A DNA stretch of 64,000 nucleotides, taken from Chitinophagales bacterium (GTDB lineage Bacteria > Bacteroidota > Bacteroidia > Chitinophagales > Saprospiraceae). This document shows positions 41,786 through 50,786 of this stretch, piece after piece (within the stretch, counting starts at the first letter, position 1; each line of letters begins with the position of its first letter). The position numbers and the translations under genes were made by a program. The notes beneath the pieces are model-generated. The model had not been told where the DNA came from. It did no database searches and saw only the letters and a program-made list of their open reading frames with translations. The stretch spans positions 1 through 64,000 of the forward strand of contig JAFLBO010000026.1 of the NCBI GenBank assembly GCA_017303475.1. The letters run 5' to 3'.

Positions 41786-43207
41786 TTAACCCAATTCCCG
41801 GGCTTTTTCCAGCAGCCAGGCCCGATCTGCCAGCAATTTTTTCTTGTTAATACGGTCGATCAGCTGCTGCGACCGCTTTTTGTCCTTGGGTGGCGACTGA
41901 GTAAGTTGTAACATGATATTGAAGAACTCGATGTACATGGTTCTCAGCGTGGTGGAAACGGTTTTGGTGGCAGTGCGCTCAAAATATTTCCGGAAAGCGT
42001 ACATCTTATACAGCAGCAGATCAGACTGCATTTCGTAGTAAATCTTCAATTCCAGGCATCGGATGGTACCCTGGTAGTGCAGGTGCAGGGAGGGATCGGG
42101 CAGGTTGGTGATGGCTTCATCGTACCTTTTCAGGGCGAAAAGGCAAAGTGAAAGGTTCATTTGGTAAAAAAACTGGTTAGGATCCCCGCCGATGATGCGT
42201 TTTTTGTATTTTTCTGTGAATTCCAGGGCCCATTGGTATTCTTTGACCCGGATGGCGATGTGGACGATGTTTCCGTAAGCGTGTGAGGCTATTTCATTGT
42301 TGATGAAGAAGAGGCCGCGTTCGAGGTTGTCCAAATTAATCTTATGTAAAACTTCCACAAACTGAGTCCTTCCAGAATTGATAAGCGATGTGCAAAATGT
42401 TCTTAAAAAAGTGTAATATTGAGAGAGTGATTGAAATGAAATCCTTGCTTCATGCTGCTTTAGAGTTTCTAATAAATTGTAGAACATCGAAGGAGTAGGG
42501 TCCTCCATTTTTAATGATGTCTCAATTTTAGTTGCGATTTCAAATAAAGGGTCATCTAAATTCTTTGATGCATTTTGTTCCAATAATTGATCCAGATCAG
42601 GTAAAATCAAGCTTTTTTGAATTAGCAAATAGCGATTGACCAGTTCAATGCGATAGTTTGCATAATGCCTGTCTAATGCTTGGATCAATTCAGGAATAAA
42701 TAAATTTCCATGAAATTGATATTGAAGACTTTGCAATTCATGCTCCTCCTCGGCAATTAAAAAATCCAGTTTATAGCGCTCTAAAGATTGCTCAGTATCT
42801 TGACTAATCGAATTTTTAAATTTTGCCAGAAATTGATGTGCCCGATTATCCTGACCATGATCTCTTAACCAGGCTATCCAATCAAGTTGCAGAGTACGTT
42901 CATTATTGTCTGTGATATATCGTTTAAATAATAAATAATTACGCAGGATTTTAGTTAATTCTACCATGAGTTTCTCCAGTTTGCCATGGATATGGTTTTG
43001 ATTTTGAAACACCTTAGAATAAACCAATTCTTTTTTTAGTTGCTCTTCCGAAAAATTTGGACTAGTTGATTGAATGGCATCGAAAAGCAGATTAAGTTCC
43101 TTTGAATTTTTGCTGGAACCTGATGAGAAAATTAAGAATTTGCTAAACTCCTCAAGTTGGTTGGGAGTAAGAGTCTTAATGATCTCAAGCAAATAAGAAT
43201 TGCTCAT
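41786..43207 (-). CDS. Conserved hypothetical helical protein, with an internal composition break
   Basis: From ATG 43207 the product is 473 residues, almost all alpha-helical, without a signal peptide. N-terminal MSNSYLLEIIKTLTPNQLEEFSKFLIFSSGSS is typical of a family I have seen only as hypothetical in Saprospiria-like genomes; the C-terminal half has TPR-like pairs (ALKRYDEAITNLPDPS, RCLELKIYYEMQSDLLLYKMY). The 3' part (41786-42355) is about 50-60% GC in sampled lines, but the 5' part (42360-43207) is only 22-33%. The frame stays open across the change, so this is a mosaic, not a broken gene. Confidence 0.6.
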   Translation of the reverse strand: MSNSYLLEIIKTLTPNQLEEFSKFLIFSSGSSKNSKELNLLFDAIQSTSPNFSEEQLKKELVYSKVFQNQNHIHGKLEKLMVELTKILRNYLLFKRYITDNNERTLQLDWIAWLRDHGQDNRAHQFLAKFKNSISQDTEQSLERYKLDFLIAEEEHELQSLQYQFHGNLFIPELIQALDRHYANYRIELVNRYLLIQKSLILPDLDQLLEQNASKNLDDPLFEIATKIETSLKMEDPTPSMFYNLLETLKQHEARISFQSLSQYYTFLRTFCTSLINSGRTQFVEVLHKINLDNLERGLFFINNEIASHAYGNIVHIAIRVKEYQWALEFTEKYKKRIIGGDPNQFFYQMNLSLCLFALKRYDEAITNLPDPSLHLHYQGTIRCLELKIYYEMQSDLLLYKMYAFRKYFERTATKTVSTTLRTMYIEFFNIMLQLTQSPPKDKKRSQQLIDRINKKKLLADRAWLLEKARELG

Positions 43208-43301
43208 ATATAGCCTTGGAATAGGGGTGCAAATTTGTACTATTTTTTGAAATCCACTCAATGGATCTTTGCAGAAGTTCTAATAAAAAAATGAGTTCGC
43301 T

Positions 43302-44492
43302 ATGCAACAAAGAAAATTTTTTTTCTTTCTTCTCTTCGTGCTTGGCCTGCTAAACGCATCAGCCACAGTTAGCCCAAATCTCCAAAACAGGATTGATCAG
43401 GAGGCGCCTTCAAAATGTAATATTCCCGCACCCAATAACTTTCATGTAATAAAGATGGGTGTAACCGATGCCCGACTGGGTTGGGATTTTCAACCTGATG
43501 CAACCGGGGGCTACAGGATTCGAACATACCGTTCAAGTGACCAGTTTTTGATCAATACAACGTTGAAAGGGCAAGATCAACTAGAAGCCATCATTGACAA
43601 TTTGGAACCCGGTACACAATATACTTTTGTCATCAATAGTATCTGCGATGGTGGTGGACACAGTGAAAAAGAAGCAAATATTGACGCAGGTACCTTAATT
43701 CCGGAGCTTATAGTTGTTGGATATCAAGGTTCGTCTGCAAATCCAATATGTACGGTTCCTGCAGGAGGAGGTTCCTGTTCATTTCCAGCTTCTGTAGGAA
43801 TTACGAATCACTTTAGAGTTTTTCGAGGTTCAGAGGTTGAGGAATTTGGAATTGAATACATAAGTAATCTGAATGGTGCATCCGGCTTTCAAGTACTATT
43901 ACCGACAATGCCTTTCCGGAACACCAACTATTCTTTTTATTGTATTGACCAATTTGGTAATGGAACTCCAGCCTATAGACCTACTGGTCCTCAAGGATGT
44001 TCTGGTGCATATTATGTACTGGTAAAATTCTTGGATAATTCATACTTGAGATTTAGAATCACAGGAGGAGCAACAACAACAGGATTGATTGAAGTGTATG
44101 GCTTCTCCTCTCAATGCCCAGTTAATCCAAATAATCCAAATTTTGATATTTGTCGCGTTGAATACCAGGGTTTTACATCCTCTGTTGGCCTCCAAGCCCC
44201 AGACCCCTCCTACACCGGTCTGCGCTCCGGATTGCCCAATACACCGGATTTCGCAGCCGTTGCACCTAACCCGTTCAACGATCGACTGCAAGTTTATGTA
44301 GACGATCCATCCGCAGAATCCGTTCATTGTCAGTTGTTTAATGTAAACGGACAAAAAGTGCTGGACCAACAATTCCAGGGCACACAGGACACCTACGAAC
44401 TGATTACAGAAAACCTGGCCAACGGCTTTTACCTCCTTCGTGTGGAAGCCAATGGTATGGTTCAAACCCTCCGGGTGATCAAAGCTGAGTAA
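43302..44492 (+). CDS. Secreted protein with fibronectin-III-like domain and T9SS tail
   Basis: The 396-residue protein has a signal peptide (KFFFFLLFVLGLLNASA), a fibronectin type III-like domain at about 40-127 (PNNFHVIKMGVTDARLGWDF, YTFVINSICDGGGHSE), an unassigned Cys-containing region (about 135-285) and a T9SS type A sorting domain (VAPNPFNDRLQVYVDDPSA ... LVTENLANGFYLLRVEA-type end). The middle of the gene (43690-44170) is AT-rich, whereas the 3' end, beginning about 44180, has normal GC, matching the break in the divergent neighbour. Probably a surface adhesin-like protein. Function unknown. Confidence 0.7.
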   Translation: MQQRKFFFFLLFVLGLLNASATVSPNLQNRIDQEAPSKCNIPAPNNFHVIKMGVTDARLGWDFQPDATGGYRIRTYRSSDQFLINTTLKGQDQLEAIIDNLEPGTQYTFVINSICDGGGHSEKEANIDAGTLIPELIVVGYQGSSANPICTVPAGGGSCSFPASVGITNHFRVFRGSEVEEFGIEYISNLNGASGFQVLLPTMPFRNTNYSFYCIDQFGNGTPAYRPTGPQGCSGAYYVLVKFLDNSYLRFRITGGATTTGLIEVYGFSSQCPVNPNNPNFDICRVEYQGFTSSVGLQAPDPSYTGLRSGLPNTPDFAAVAPNPFNDRLQVYVDDPSAESVHCQLFNVNGQKVLDQQFQGTQDTYELITENLANGFYLLRVEANGMVQTLRVIKAE

Positions 44493-44517
44493 AAATCATT
44501 GAAATAGCATGTGCAAT

Positions 44518-44564
44518 GGGGCGTCCTTCCCTTGGATCGAAAAAAATCCACAGCAGGACGCCCC
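44518..44564 (+). terminator. Hairpin after the FN3/T9SS gene
   Basis: GGGGCGTCCT and AGGACGCCCC are exact inverted 10-bp repeats with a 27-nt loop, 25 bp after the stop. No T run follows. Confidence 0.6.
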
Positions 44565-44725
44565 TTATCCATCCTTGCAAACAAGGATATCGTCTTCTCC
44601 CACAAGTCTTAATTAAGGAATACGATTCAAGGGGTAACCCTTGAAACAGCCACTAATTTGCCCGATATTAACAAATAAACGCAAGAACTGTCCTCAATTC
44701 TTTTAATCATTAAACAATCCGATTT

Positions 44726-45235
44726 ATGAAAAACACAATCTTCTTTTTCGCACTTCTTTTGGCTTTTGCCTCTGCAACAGGTTGCTACGAACCAACCTAC
44801 AACACCGAAACGGCCGATCAAACGACCGGTGAAATCAAGGATGTCAATGTCCTGGCTGTTGTAAATCGTGGCGGCGATGGTGGTTGCTGTTGCAGCCTGG
44901 TGGTTTCATCCACCTATTTTAACGGGTTAACCATTTGCGGACTCCAACCTGGCGATGGCACCACCAATTCTTGCGATCGGTTCTGTACTACTTCCTGCGG
45001 ACAGGGTACAGGCTATTCCAAAACTTTTCCTGTTGGCAAAGACCCGGTTTTTTGCATTTACAGCGGAAGTCCATTCAGAATTCACAACCCTGGTATATTA
45101 GACATTCAAATCTACTTCATTTGCAATGGTACCCCTTCATCCCCACAAACCATTCCGGCGGGAGGCTCTGTAGTATTCAACAATGATTGCAGTGGCACAA
45201 CTACCCTTTGTACGGAAACGCCATGTAATGGTTGA
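44726..45235 (+). CDS. Cysteine-rich lipoprotein of unknown function
   Basis: A 169-residue exported protein. The signal (FFFALLLAFASATGC) ends at a lipobox-like Cys20. The mature region contains more than a dozen cysteines, including the run GGCCCSL and motifs CDRFCTTSCGQG and CIYSGSP, suggesting a disulfide-bonded fold outside the cytoplasm. No family recognised. Not in an operon: 232 bp of non-coding DNA precede it and a terminator follows. The gene has normal GC, unlike its left neighbour's middle. Confidence 0.65.
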   Translation: MKNTIFFFALLLAFASATGCYEPTYNTETADQTTGEIKDVNVLAVVNRGGDGGCCCSLVVSSTYFNGLTICGLQPGDGTTNSCDRFCTTSCGQGTGYSKTFPVGKDPVFCIYSGSPFRIHNPGILDIQIYFICNGTPSSPQTIPAGGSVVFNNDCSGTTTLCTETPCNG

Positions 45236-45298
45236 TGAAGCCTAATCCCTGAAAACCAACCAATTATTCTCATTCCCAAAGAAGAATTGACAGACAGT

Positions 45299-45344
45299 GG
45301 CCCTGTGAATCTGAACCATTGGGTTCCAGGTTCACAGGCCTTTT
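45299..45344 (+). terminator. Intrinsic terminator of the Cys-rich lipoprotein gene
   Basis: GGCC-TGTGAA-TGAACC pairs with GGTTC-TTCACA-GGCC with small bulges, followed by TTTTGATTTC, about 64 bp after the stop. Confidence 0.75.
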
Positions 45345-45420
45345 GATTTCACAAGTTGTGATTGACCTCATACACTTGAAACGTTGGAAATAAATGTCAG
45401 AAATCTAAAACTTGATAAAC

Positions 45421-46932
45421 ATGAAACACTACATTCTACTTTCGGCAGCTGTTGCAATATTCTTCTCCCAAATGCACGCACAATCGCCCTGTGCATGCCT
45501 GAACAATGAAACGCTGGATTGCACCCAAACCGACCAACATCCGGAATCTGTCACCATCAGTGGCAATTCCCTGACTTTCAAGGTCTCGGATAGTCCGCGC
45601 TCTCTTGGCATCAATCCCAATGCCCGCTACAAGGCATTCTGGATTTTTGGCGACGGTAATTTTAAATACTACCCACATGGCGATATGACCGCTGACCTCG
45701 CTACATTGACACAACCATATACCTATCAACGAACGGGTACTTACCATGCTGAGCCGCTTTTGTCTGAAAAGAAATCAAATCGGGAGCCGCCTGCCTATTC
45801 GGCTCGGGTAGTCACAGTTACCAGTACTCCTGACCAAGGCACTACCTTTACTACTACCTTAACAGGTGGAAATAATACCCTGGACTTGTTGAACAGTGAC
45901 AAATTCAGGCCTAAATACCCTACCGGATTTGCCTTGTCGATTCCTGCTGATAATGCCAACAAAGGTGTTTACTTTTTCTACAATAGTCGTGCAGAAAATG
46001 GTTCTTATGTGCCGGATGATGTCCAGACTCTAGAAAAAGTGCTTTTGCCGGATTATGTAAGTTCCGCCAATTTAAACTACACGCAAGGGTTGACAAGTAA
46101 TCTTCCGGATGAACTTGCAAATGGCATCTCCAGTCTGACTTCGAAATTCAAGAACTACATCTATTTGCCGGTCAATACTGCCGCCATCAGTAATATGCCT
46201 AGTGGGTTTTCAGAGTATCGATTTTTCCCATTACTCAAAACTATTTGGGTGGAAGGCCTTCCATCTTGTCAGGTAGCGGCCATTTCGGTGGGTAATACTG
46301 CACCAAACGGGTCTTTTTACACCGATGGCCGTCTGGGGCAACTGACCAATGCAGTAGACAAACTCTTTCCAGGCACAGGCATTAGCAGTAATTTTCAAAT
46401 TGGATCGAACAGCGGTGGTGCAGTTTATGTCAGGGGAGCTACGGTATTTGACATTGAAATGTTAGGAGTTATAGACCCCAACGGAATTCGGGTAACGGAT
46501 GTCAAAGACTTGAAAAACGGGTTTTTCAGAGCCACGTGTCAGCTGGAAGCCTGCAATAAGGGGCGCTTGGCTGAAGATTTAGTGTTTGTCTCAATTAATG
46601 ACCACAACCACTTTTTTTCCAACCTGAATGTGCTAAGCAGCGATACTATTTCTACAGTTGTGGAGCAAATCTCAAAATCAGGTGTACACCAATGGATATT
46701 TGAGTGGACGGCACTACTTGATGAGGTGCCCTGGGAAGGTGCATTTGATAAAAATCACACTGAAATTTGCAACGATCTTTTCTTTTCAGTTGAAATGAGT
46801 GCTGAAGGCCTTAAACGCTTGATAGAAGGTGACGGCCTTGAACTTTGCACCCGATTCAGCCTCGCCAACACCCGGCATCCAGAGGAATGCGTATGTAATT
46901 CACCTAAGAAGGAATTACAAGGATCGAATTAA
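45421..46932 (+). CDS. Exported PKD-like protein of unknown function
   Basis: The start at 45421 (the ORF's TTG at 45412 is three codons earlier) gives a signal peptide (MKHYILLSAAVAIFFSQMHAQ) and 503 residues. About 60-140 has a PKD-like pattern (YKAFWIFGDGNFKYYPHGDM, YTYQRTGTYHAEPLL). The rest is beta-rich, with an ANGISSLTSKFKNYIYLP stretch, and no T9SS tail, TonB motif or catalytic signature. Possibly an exported adhesin or lipoprotein partner of T9SS substrates. It converges on the channel gene with an 8-bp gap. Confidence 0.6.
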   Translation: MKHYILLSAAVAIFFSQMHAQSPCACLNNETLDCTQTDQHPESVTISGNSLTFKVSDSPRSLGINPNARYKAFWIFGDGNFKYYPHGDMTADLATLTQPYTYQRTGTYHAEPLLSEKKSNREPPAYSARVVTVTSTPDQGTTFTTTLTGGNNTLDLLNSDKFRPKYPTGFALSIPADNANKGVYFFYNSRAENGSYVPDDVQTLEKVLLPDYVSSANLNYTQGLTSNLPDELANGISSLTSKFKNYIYLPVNTAAISNMPSGFSEYRFFPLLKTIWVEGLPSCQVAAISVGNTAPNGSFYTDGRLGQLTNAVDKLFPGTGISSNFQIGSNSGGAVYVRGATVFDIEMLGVIDPNGIRVTDVKDLKNGFFRATCQLEACNKGRLAEDLVFVSINDHNHFFSNLNVLSSDTISTVVEQISKSGVHQWIFEWTALLDEVPWEGAFDKNHTEICNDLFFSVEMSAEGLKRLIEGDGLELCTRFSLANTRHPEECVCNSPKKELQGSN

Positions 46933-46940
46933 ATTCATTT

Positions 46941-47891
46941 CTACTGCCACAAACTCAATACCGTCACACCTGCAACAAACAACAACAGGTAAAATCTGGC
47001 CAAACGGCGCTCTTTGCGTATAAGTAATTTGACTGCGCCTTCTTTGGCCGTTACATTACCGGCTCGAATAATCTGCAGCAAAACCAGCGAAATGATGGCA
47101 TAACTAAGCAGATAAATCTTGTCCATCAACACCATATAACCGGTGTCGGGCAGGGCATCGCTGTAAGATTGTTGCAGAAAAACGGCAGTGAGCAGGGCGC
47201 CAATAGGCAATGAAGACCGTGTATCAATGTGCTCCGGGTGGAGGAGTAACGCGCCAATTCCCACCAGCATCACCACCAGCAAGGGTAACAGCATCTTGAG
47301 CAAAAAATAGCTAAACGGTCGCGCCAGTGTAATTTGAAAGCTCAGGTTGCTGTACCGCTGGGCATTTTCTTCCGGATTGCCAAAATTGGTACCGTAATCG
47401 TGCACCCGGGTGGTCATATTGAGCCCCTTACTTTCCCAACCTACGAGGTTCAGGGTGTTGCGGATGAGCGCTGCATTCGTATCCGGGAGGTATATCAGGG
47501 AATCAGCCGGATGTTCCGGATTCTCTATCTGGATATCGAGCGAATGCCGGTCTAGCGGGAAATGATTCAGGGAAAAAGAGTGAAAAAACCGACCTTCCTT
47601 GCGAAAAATCCGGTATTTGGTGCCATCCTTCAGTGTCACAGGTGTGCTATCTCCATCAAATGCCGCATTGTCCATACTCCATTTTTCAATGGAATTGACA
47701 AACTCAATGTTGGTTGGGTCAATGTCTCCTTTCCATTTAAACCAGATATAAAAATCGGCATAAAAGGAATGTTCATCCATGTTCAGGCCGTACAGGTTCA
47801 TCAGGTAAAAACCTACACGGGCTTCCTGAGGCTGAGCCTGCGCAAAGGATACAAAAAATAAAAGCAGGAGAGATATGCCGGTTTTGAGCAT
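46941..47891 (-). CDS. Prokaryotic pentameric ligand-gated ion channel homologue (Cys-loop receptor superfamily)
   Basis: The ATG at 47891 gives 316 residues with a signal peptide (1-20), the length of GLIC. The extracellular domain (about 21-190) has the family's loop HFPLDRHSLDIQIENPEH at 110-127 without the two cysteines, as in other prokaryotic members. Membrane helices: M1 about 194-217 (RPFSYFLLKMLLPLLVVML), M2 226-243 (SLPIGALLTAVFLQQSYS), M3 251-275, M4 297-314; the M1 Pro and the M2 pattern fit. Ligand unknown. Extending the ORF upstream to 48047 reads through a dispersed repeat (RRDAETRR), an artefact. Confidence 0.88.
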   Translation of the reverse strand: MLKTGISLLLLFFVSFAQAQPQEARVGFYLMNLYGLNMDEHSFYADFYIWFKWKGDIDPTNIEFVNSIEKWSMDNAAFDGDSTPVTLKDGTKYRIFRKEGRFFHSFSLNHFPLDRHSLDIQIENPEHPADSLIYLPDTNAALIRNTLNLVGWESKGLNMTTRVHDYGTNFGNPEENAQRYSNLSFQITLARPFSYFLLKMLLPLLVVMLVGIGALLLHPEHIDTRSSLPIGALLTAVFLQQSYSDALPDTGYMVLMDKIYLLSYAIISLVLLQIIRAGNVTAKEGAVKLLIRKERRLARFYLLLFVAGVTVLSLWQ

Positions 47892-47935
47892 GTCTGGGAA
47901 GGATTGTTTTCGCAAATGTAATGAATGAAGTATAA

Positions 47936-47992
47936 ACCGCCGAGACGCGGAGCCGCAGAGATTTGCCCTCCGCGTCTCCGCGTCTCGGCGGT
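47936..47992. repeat. GC-rich dispersed hairpin (ACCGCCGAGACGCGGAG type)
   Basis: Arms 47936-47952 and 47976-47992 are perfect 17-bp inverted repeats (ACCGCCGAGACGCGGAG) with a 23-nt loop that adds another CTCCGCG copy. It lies between the S9 peptidase stop and the channel gene start, and is of the same class as 28449-28540. On the minus strand it could terminate the peptidase transcript. Confidence 0.85.
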
Positions 47993-47998
47993 AAAAAC

Positions 47999-50017
47999 CT
48001 ACTTCTTCAACCACTGATCCAGCCAGCCAAAAAACTCTTTTTGCCAAACCATGGAGTTTTGTGGTTTGCTCATCCAGTGACCCTCATCCGGAAAACTCAG
48101 GAACCTGGAAGGAATACCCCGCAATTGGGCCGCTTGGAATGCCTGCATGCCTTCACCAAAAGGCACCCGGAAATCCAGTTCATTGTGGATGACCAAAATG
48201 GGAGTGTCCCAGTTTTGTACATATTTGTGCGGACTGTCCTGCACATACATGCGCGGGGTGTTCTTCTCCCAGTAAGCGCCTTCAAAGTCATGATTCGGAA
48301 ACCAAACCTCCTCGGTGGTGCCGTAAAAACTCTCCAGGTTGAACAAACCACAGTGGGAAATAAATGCCTTAAAGCGTTTGTTGTGGTTGCCAGCTAACCA
48401 ATAAACCGCATATCCACCGAAGCTCGCGCCTACCGCGCCCATGCGCGAGGCATCTACAAAGGGCTCCTTGGCGGCAGCATCTGTGGCCGATAAATAATCT
48501 TTCATGGCATCTCCCCAGCGCCCGGTAATGGCATCGTTCCAGGCGGCGCCTGAGCCTGGCATACCCCTGCGGCAGGGTGCTACTACTACATAACCCTGAG
48601 CAGCCATCAGGGCCAGGTTCCAGCGGTAAGAGAAGAATTGGGAAAGCGCGGATTGAGGTCCGCCCTGGCAGTAAACCAGCGCCGGATACTTCTTGTTTGG
48701 GTCAAAATTGGGTGGCAATACCATCCAAACGTTCATGTCCTTGCCATCAAAGGTTTTTACCACGCGCCGCTCCACTTTGGGTTGAGCCAGGCTTTTCCAG
48801 ATCTCGTCTGTCACAAAGCTGCGCTGGGAGGCCACACCAGTTTGCATGTTTACGGTATACACTTCCGCCGGATTAACCATGGAAATTCGTGTGGTAACAA
48901 ACTGATTCCCAGCCAGTTTCAAGGCTGTGTAATCGTGCGTCCCGGTAGTAATGCGGCGAATCTTTTTGTCGGCCAGCGTAATTTGATAAATCTGATGGGT
49001 AAAGTCTTCGGCACTGATAAAATACACCGATTTGCCGTCCGGCGCCCAAACGGGGTTGTTGGCTTCGTAGGCCCAGCCAAGCGTGAGTTCTTCCCGCTGC
49101 TGGGTGCGGGTGTCAAGCAGCATCAGTCGCGGTCTGTCAGCTTCATAACCAGCAGTGGCCAGGGAGGTCCAGAGCAGATAATGTCCATCAGGCGAAAACA
49201 GCGGATCACGATCATATCCGCGCAGATCCTCTGTAAAATTGAGGGTTCTGCCGGAAGAAAGCTCATAAGCGTATAAATCGGAATTGGTGCTAACCGCTTC
49301 TGCTGTGCCATTCAGTTTTCTACAAGTGTACACGATGAAACGGCTGTCCGGACTCCAGGTGATTTGTTCCATGCCGCCATCAGGTGTGAGTGGCGTATCG
49401 AATCGTTCATTCTGGATGTTTTTAGGCTCTCCTTTGAACTGTCCGTTGGCGTATTCCACAAAAAACACGTTAGAATATGCGTAATCATGCCAGCTTTTCC
49501 AGTGGCGGTAAAAGAGCCCGTCGGCTATTTTGGCTGAGTTTTTAGACAGGTCCGGGTACAGTTCTGCAGGGGTTTTATCCAGTTTTACATCTTTACAAAA
49601 CAGCACTTTCCGGCCATCCGGAGAATAATGGAATCCGTTGATTTCCAAATCACTCACCCGTTTGGGGGCATCGTTACCACCCAGAGTGGTTTCGTACAGC
49701 TGACCATCCATTAGAAAACCCAGCTTTTTACCTTCCGGATGAAATTCGGCATCGGAGCAGGTCTTTTCAAAATCTGTGAGTCGTCGGGTTTCGCCGGAAC
49801 CCAGGTTGAGTGCATAAAGTACACGGGTACCTTTGTTGGCCGCAACATCGTACCGCTGCACGCCATAAACGGCCCATTGCCCATCGGGAGAAACACATTC
49901 CAGGCCTACCCGACCCAGTTTCCAGAGCAATTCTGGAGTAAGAACTGCATTTTGAGCACTGATATTTGTCGCCATCATCGAGAAGAAGCTAACGAGTAAA
50001 AGAAGTTGTTTGAGCAT
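47999..50017 (-). CDS. Exported S9-family prolyl oligopeptidase (acylaminoacyl peptidase-like)
   Basis: From ATG 50017, the 672-residue protein has a signal peptide (MLKQLLLLVSFFSMMATNISAQ), a beta-propeller (about 25-400, e.g. GVECVSPDGQWAVYGVQRYD, FSPDGHYLLWTS, WAPDGKSVYFISAED), and a C-terminal alpha/beta-hydrolase. Catalytic residues: Ser about 532 in GASFGGYAVYW, Asp about 615 in HNELDFRVPFGEG, His about 647 in PDEGHWM. These peptidases trim oligopeptides in the periplasm and are common in Bacteroidota. A hairpin (47936) lies just after the stop. Confidence 0.92.
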   Translation of the reverse strand: MLKQLLLLVSFFSMMATNISAQNAVLTPELLWKLGRVGLECVSPDGQWAVYGVQRYDVAANKGTRVLYALNLGSGETRRLTDFEKTCSDAEFHPEGKKLGFLMDGQLYETTLGGNDAPKRVSDLEINGFHYSPDGRKVLFCKDVKLDKTPAELYPDLSKNSAKIADGLFYRHWKSWHDYAYSNVFFVEYANGQFKGEPKNIQNERFDTPLTPDGGMEQITWSPDSRFIVYTCRKLNGTAEAVSTNSDLYAYELSSGRTLNFTEDLRGYDRDPLFSPDGHYLLWTSLATAGYEADRPRLMLLDTRTQQREELTLGWAYEANNPVWAPDGKSVYFISAEDFTHQIYQITLADKKIRRITTGTHDYTALKLAGNQFVTTRISMVNPAEVYTVNMQTGVASQRSFVTDEIWKSLAQPKVERRVVKTFDGKDMNVWMVLPPNFDPNKKYPALVYCQGGPQSALSQFFSYRWNLALMAAQGYVVVAPCRRGMPGSGAAWNDAITGRWGDAMKDYLSATDAAAKEPFVDASRMGAVGASFGGYAVYWLAGNHNKRFKAFISHCGLFNLESFYGTTEEVWFPNHDFEGAYWEKNTPRMYVQDSPHKYVQNWDTPILVIHNELDFRVPFGEGMQAFQAAQLRGIPSRFLSFPDEGHWMSKPQNSMVWQKEFFGWLDQWLKK

Positions 50018-50130
50018 AATTGGTGGTGTTTGTGAGAAGGTCCGAACCAAAATGAATGAACATTCCCGTTGGAGCCATTACTTTTAGCCCGCAAAATTCA
50101 TTTTTTCATATTCAATGTGCGCGATTTAAG

Positions 50131-50775
50131 ATGAAAAAGTACCTAACGGAGTTTATTGGCGTATTCTTTCTGGTACTTACGGCTGTATTAACTGCCCAGC
50201 AGCCGGGTATTGCCCCTATGGCCCCCTGGGCGCTGGCTGGTATTTACATGGTTATGGTTTACGCCGGAGGCGGCATTTCCGGCGCACATTACAATCCAGC
50301 GCTTACCCTCGTTGCCCTGATGAATCGAAAAATCAGTCGTACAGATGCACTTTATTACCTGATGGCGCAATTGATTGCAGCCTTGCTGGCAGCATCTATT
50401 GGCGTGTTTTTGCATGAATGTGGGGGCGGCACTGCTATTGTGAGCCGGATTCAGGAACAAGGCTTATGCGTAGTGATGGCTGAGTTTTTGGGCACTTTTG
50501 CCTTTACTTATGCCCTTATGCAGGTTGCATTTGCTCCCTCTGCCGAAGGCAGCATGCTGCATGGGCTTACTGCTGCCATAGCACTCATGGCCATGTCCTA
50601 TACTTTTGGCCGACTTTCAGGAGGTGTTTTCAACCCTGCGCTGGGGTTTGGCGCCGGTGTTGCAGGTATGATTGCCTGGGAAGACCTCTGGGTGTATATT
50701 GTGGGTCCGTGTATGGGCGCAGCAGCCGGGTCTACAGTCTATCAGCTGTTGCAAGCTAAGGAGGATGAATATTAG
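50131..50775 (+). CDS. MIP-family channel (aquaporin/glycerol facilitator-like)
   Basis: From ATG 50131 the 214-residue protein has six helices and two NPA motifs at 55-57 (GAHYNPALTL) and 168-170 (GGVFNPALGF), with the first half opening KKYLTEFIGVFFLVLTAVL. Before the second NPA is GGVF rather than the SRNPA of water-specific AQPs, so water, glycerol or other small solutes are possible. It is divergent from the S9 peptidase. Length is at the short end of the family (210-280). Confidence 0.9.
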   Translation: MKKYLTEFIGVFFLVLTAVLTAQQPGIAPMAPWALAGIYMVMVYAGGGISGAHYNPALTLVALMNRKISRTDALYYLMAQLIAALLAASIGVFLHECGGGTAIVSRIQEQGLCVVMAEFLGTFAFTYALMQVAFAPSAEGSMLHGLTAAIALMAMSYTFGRLSGGVFNPALGFGAGVAGMIAWEDLWVYIVGPCMGAAAGSTVYQLLQAKEDEY

Positions 50776-50786
50776 TAAATAGCTTT

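Noticed and set aside
47892..48047. N-terminal extension of the channel gene containing RRDAETRR.
   Set aside because: This peptide arises from the dispersed GC-rich hairpin; a good signal peptide begins at 47891.
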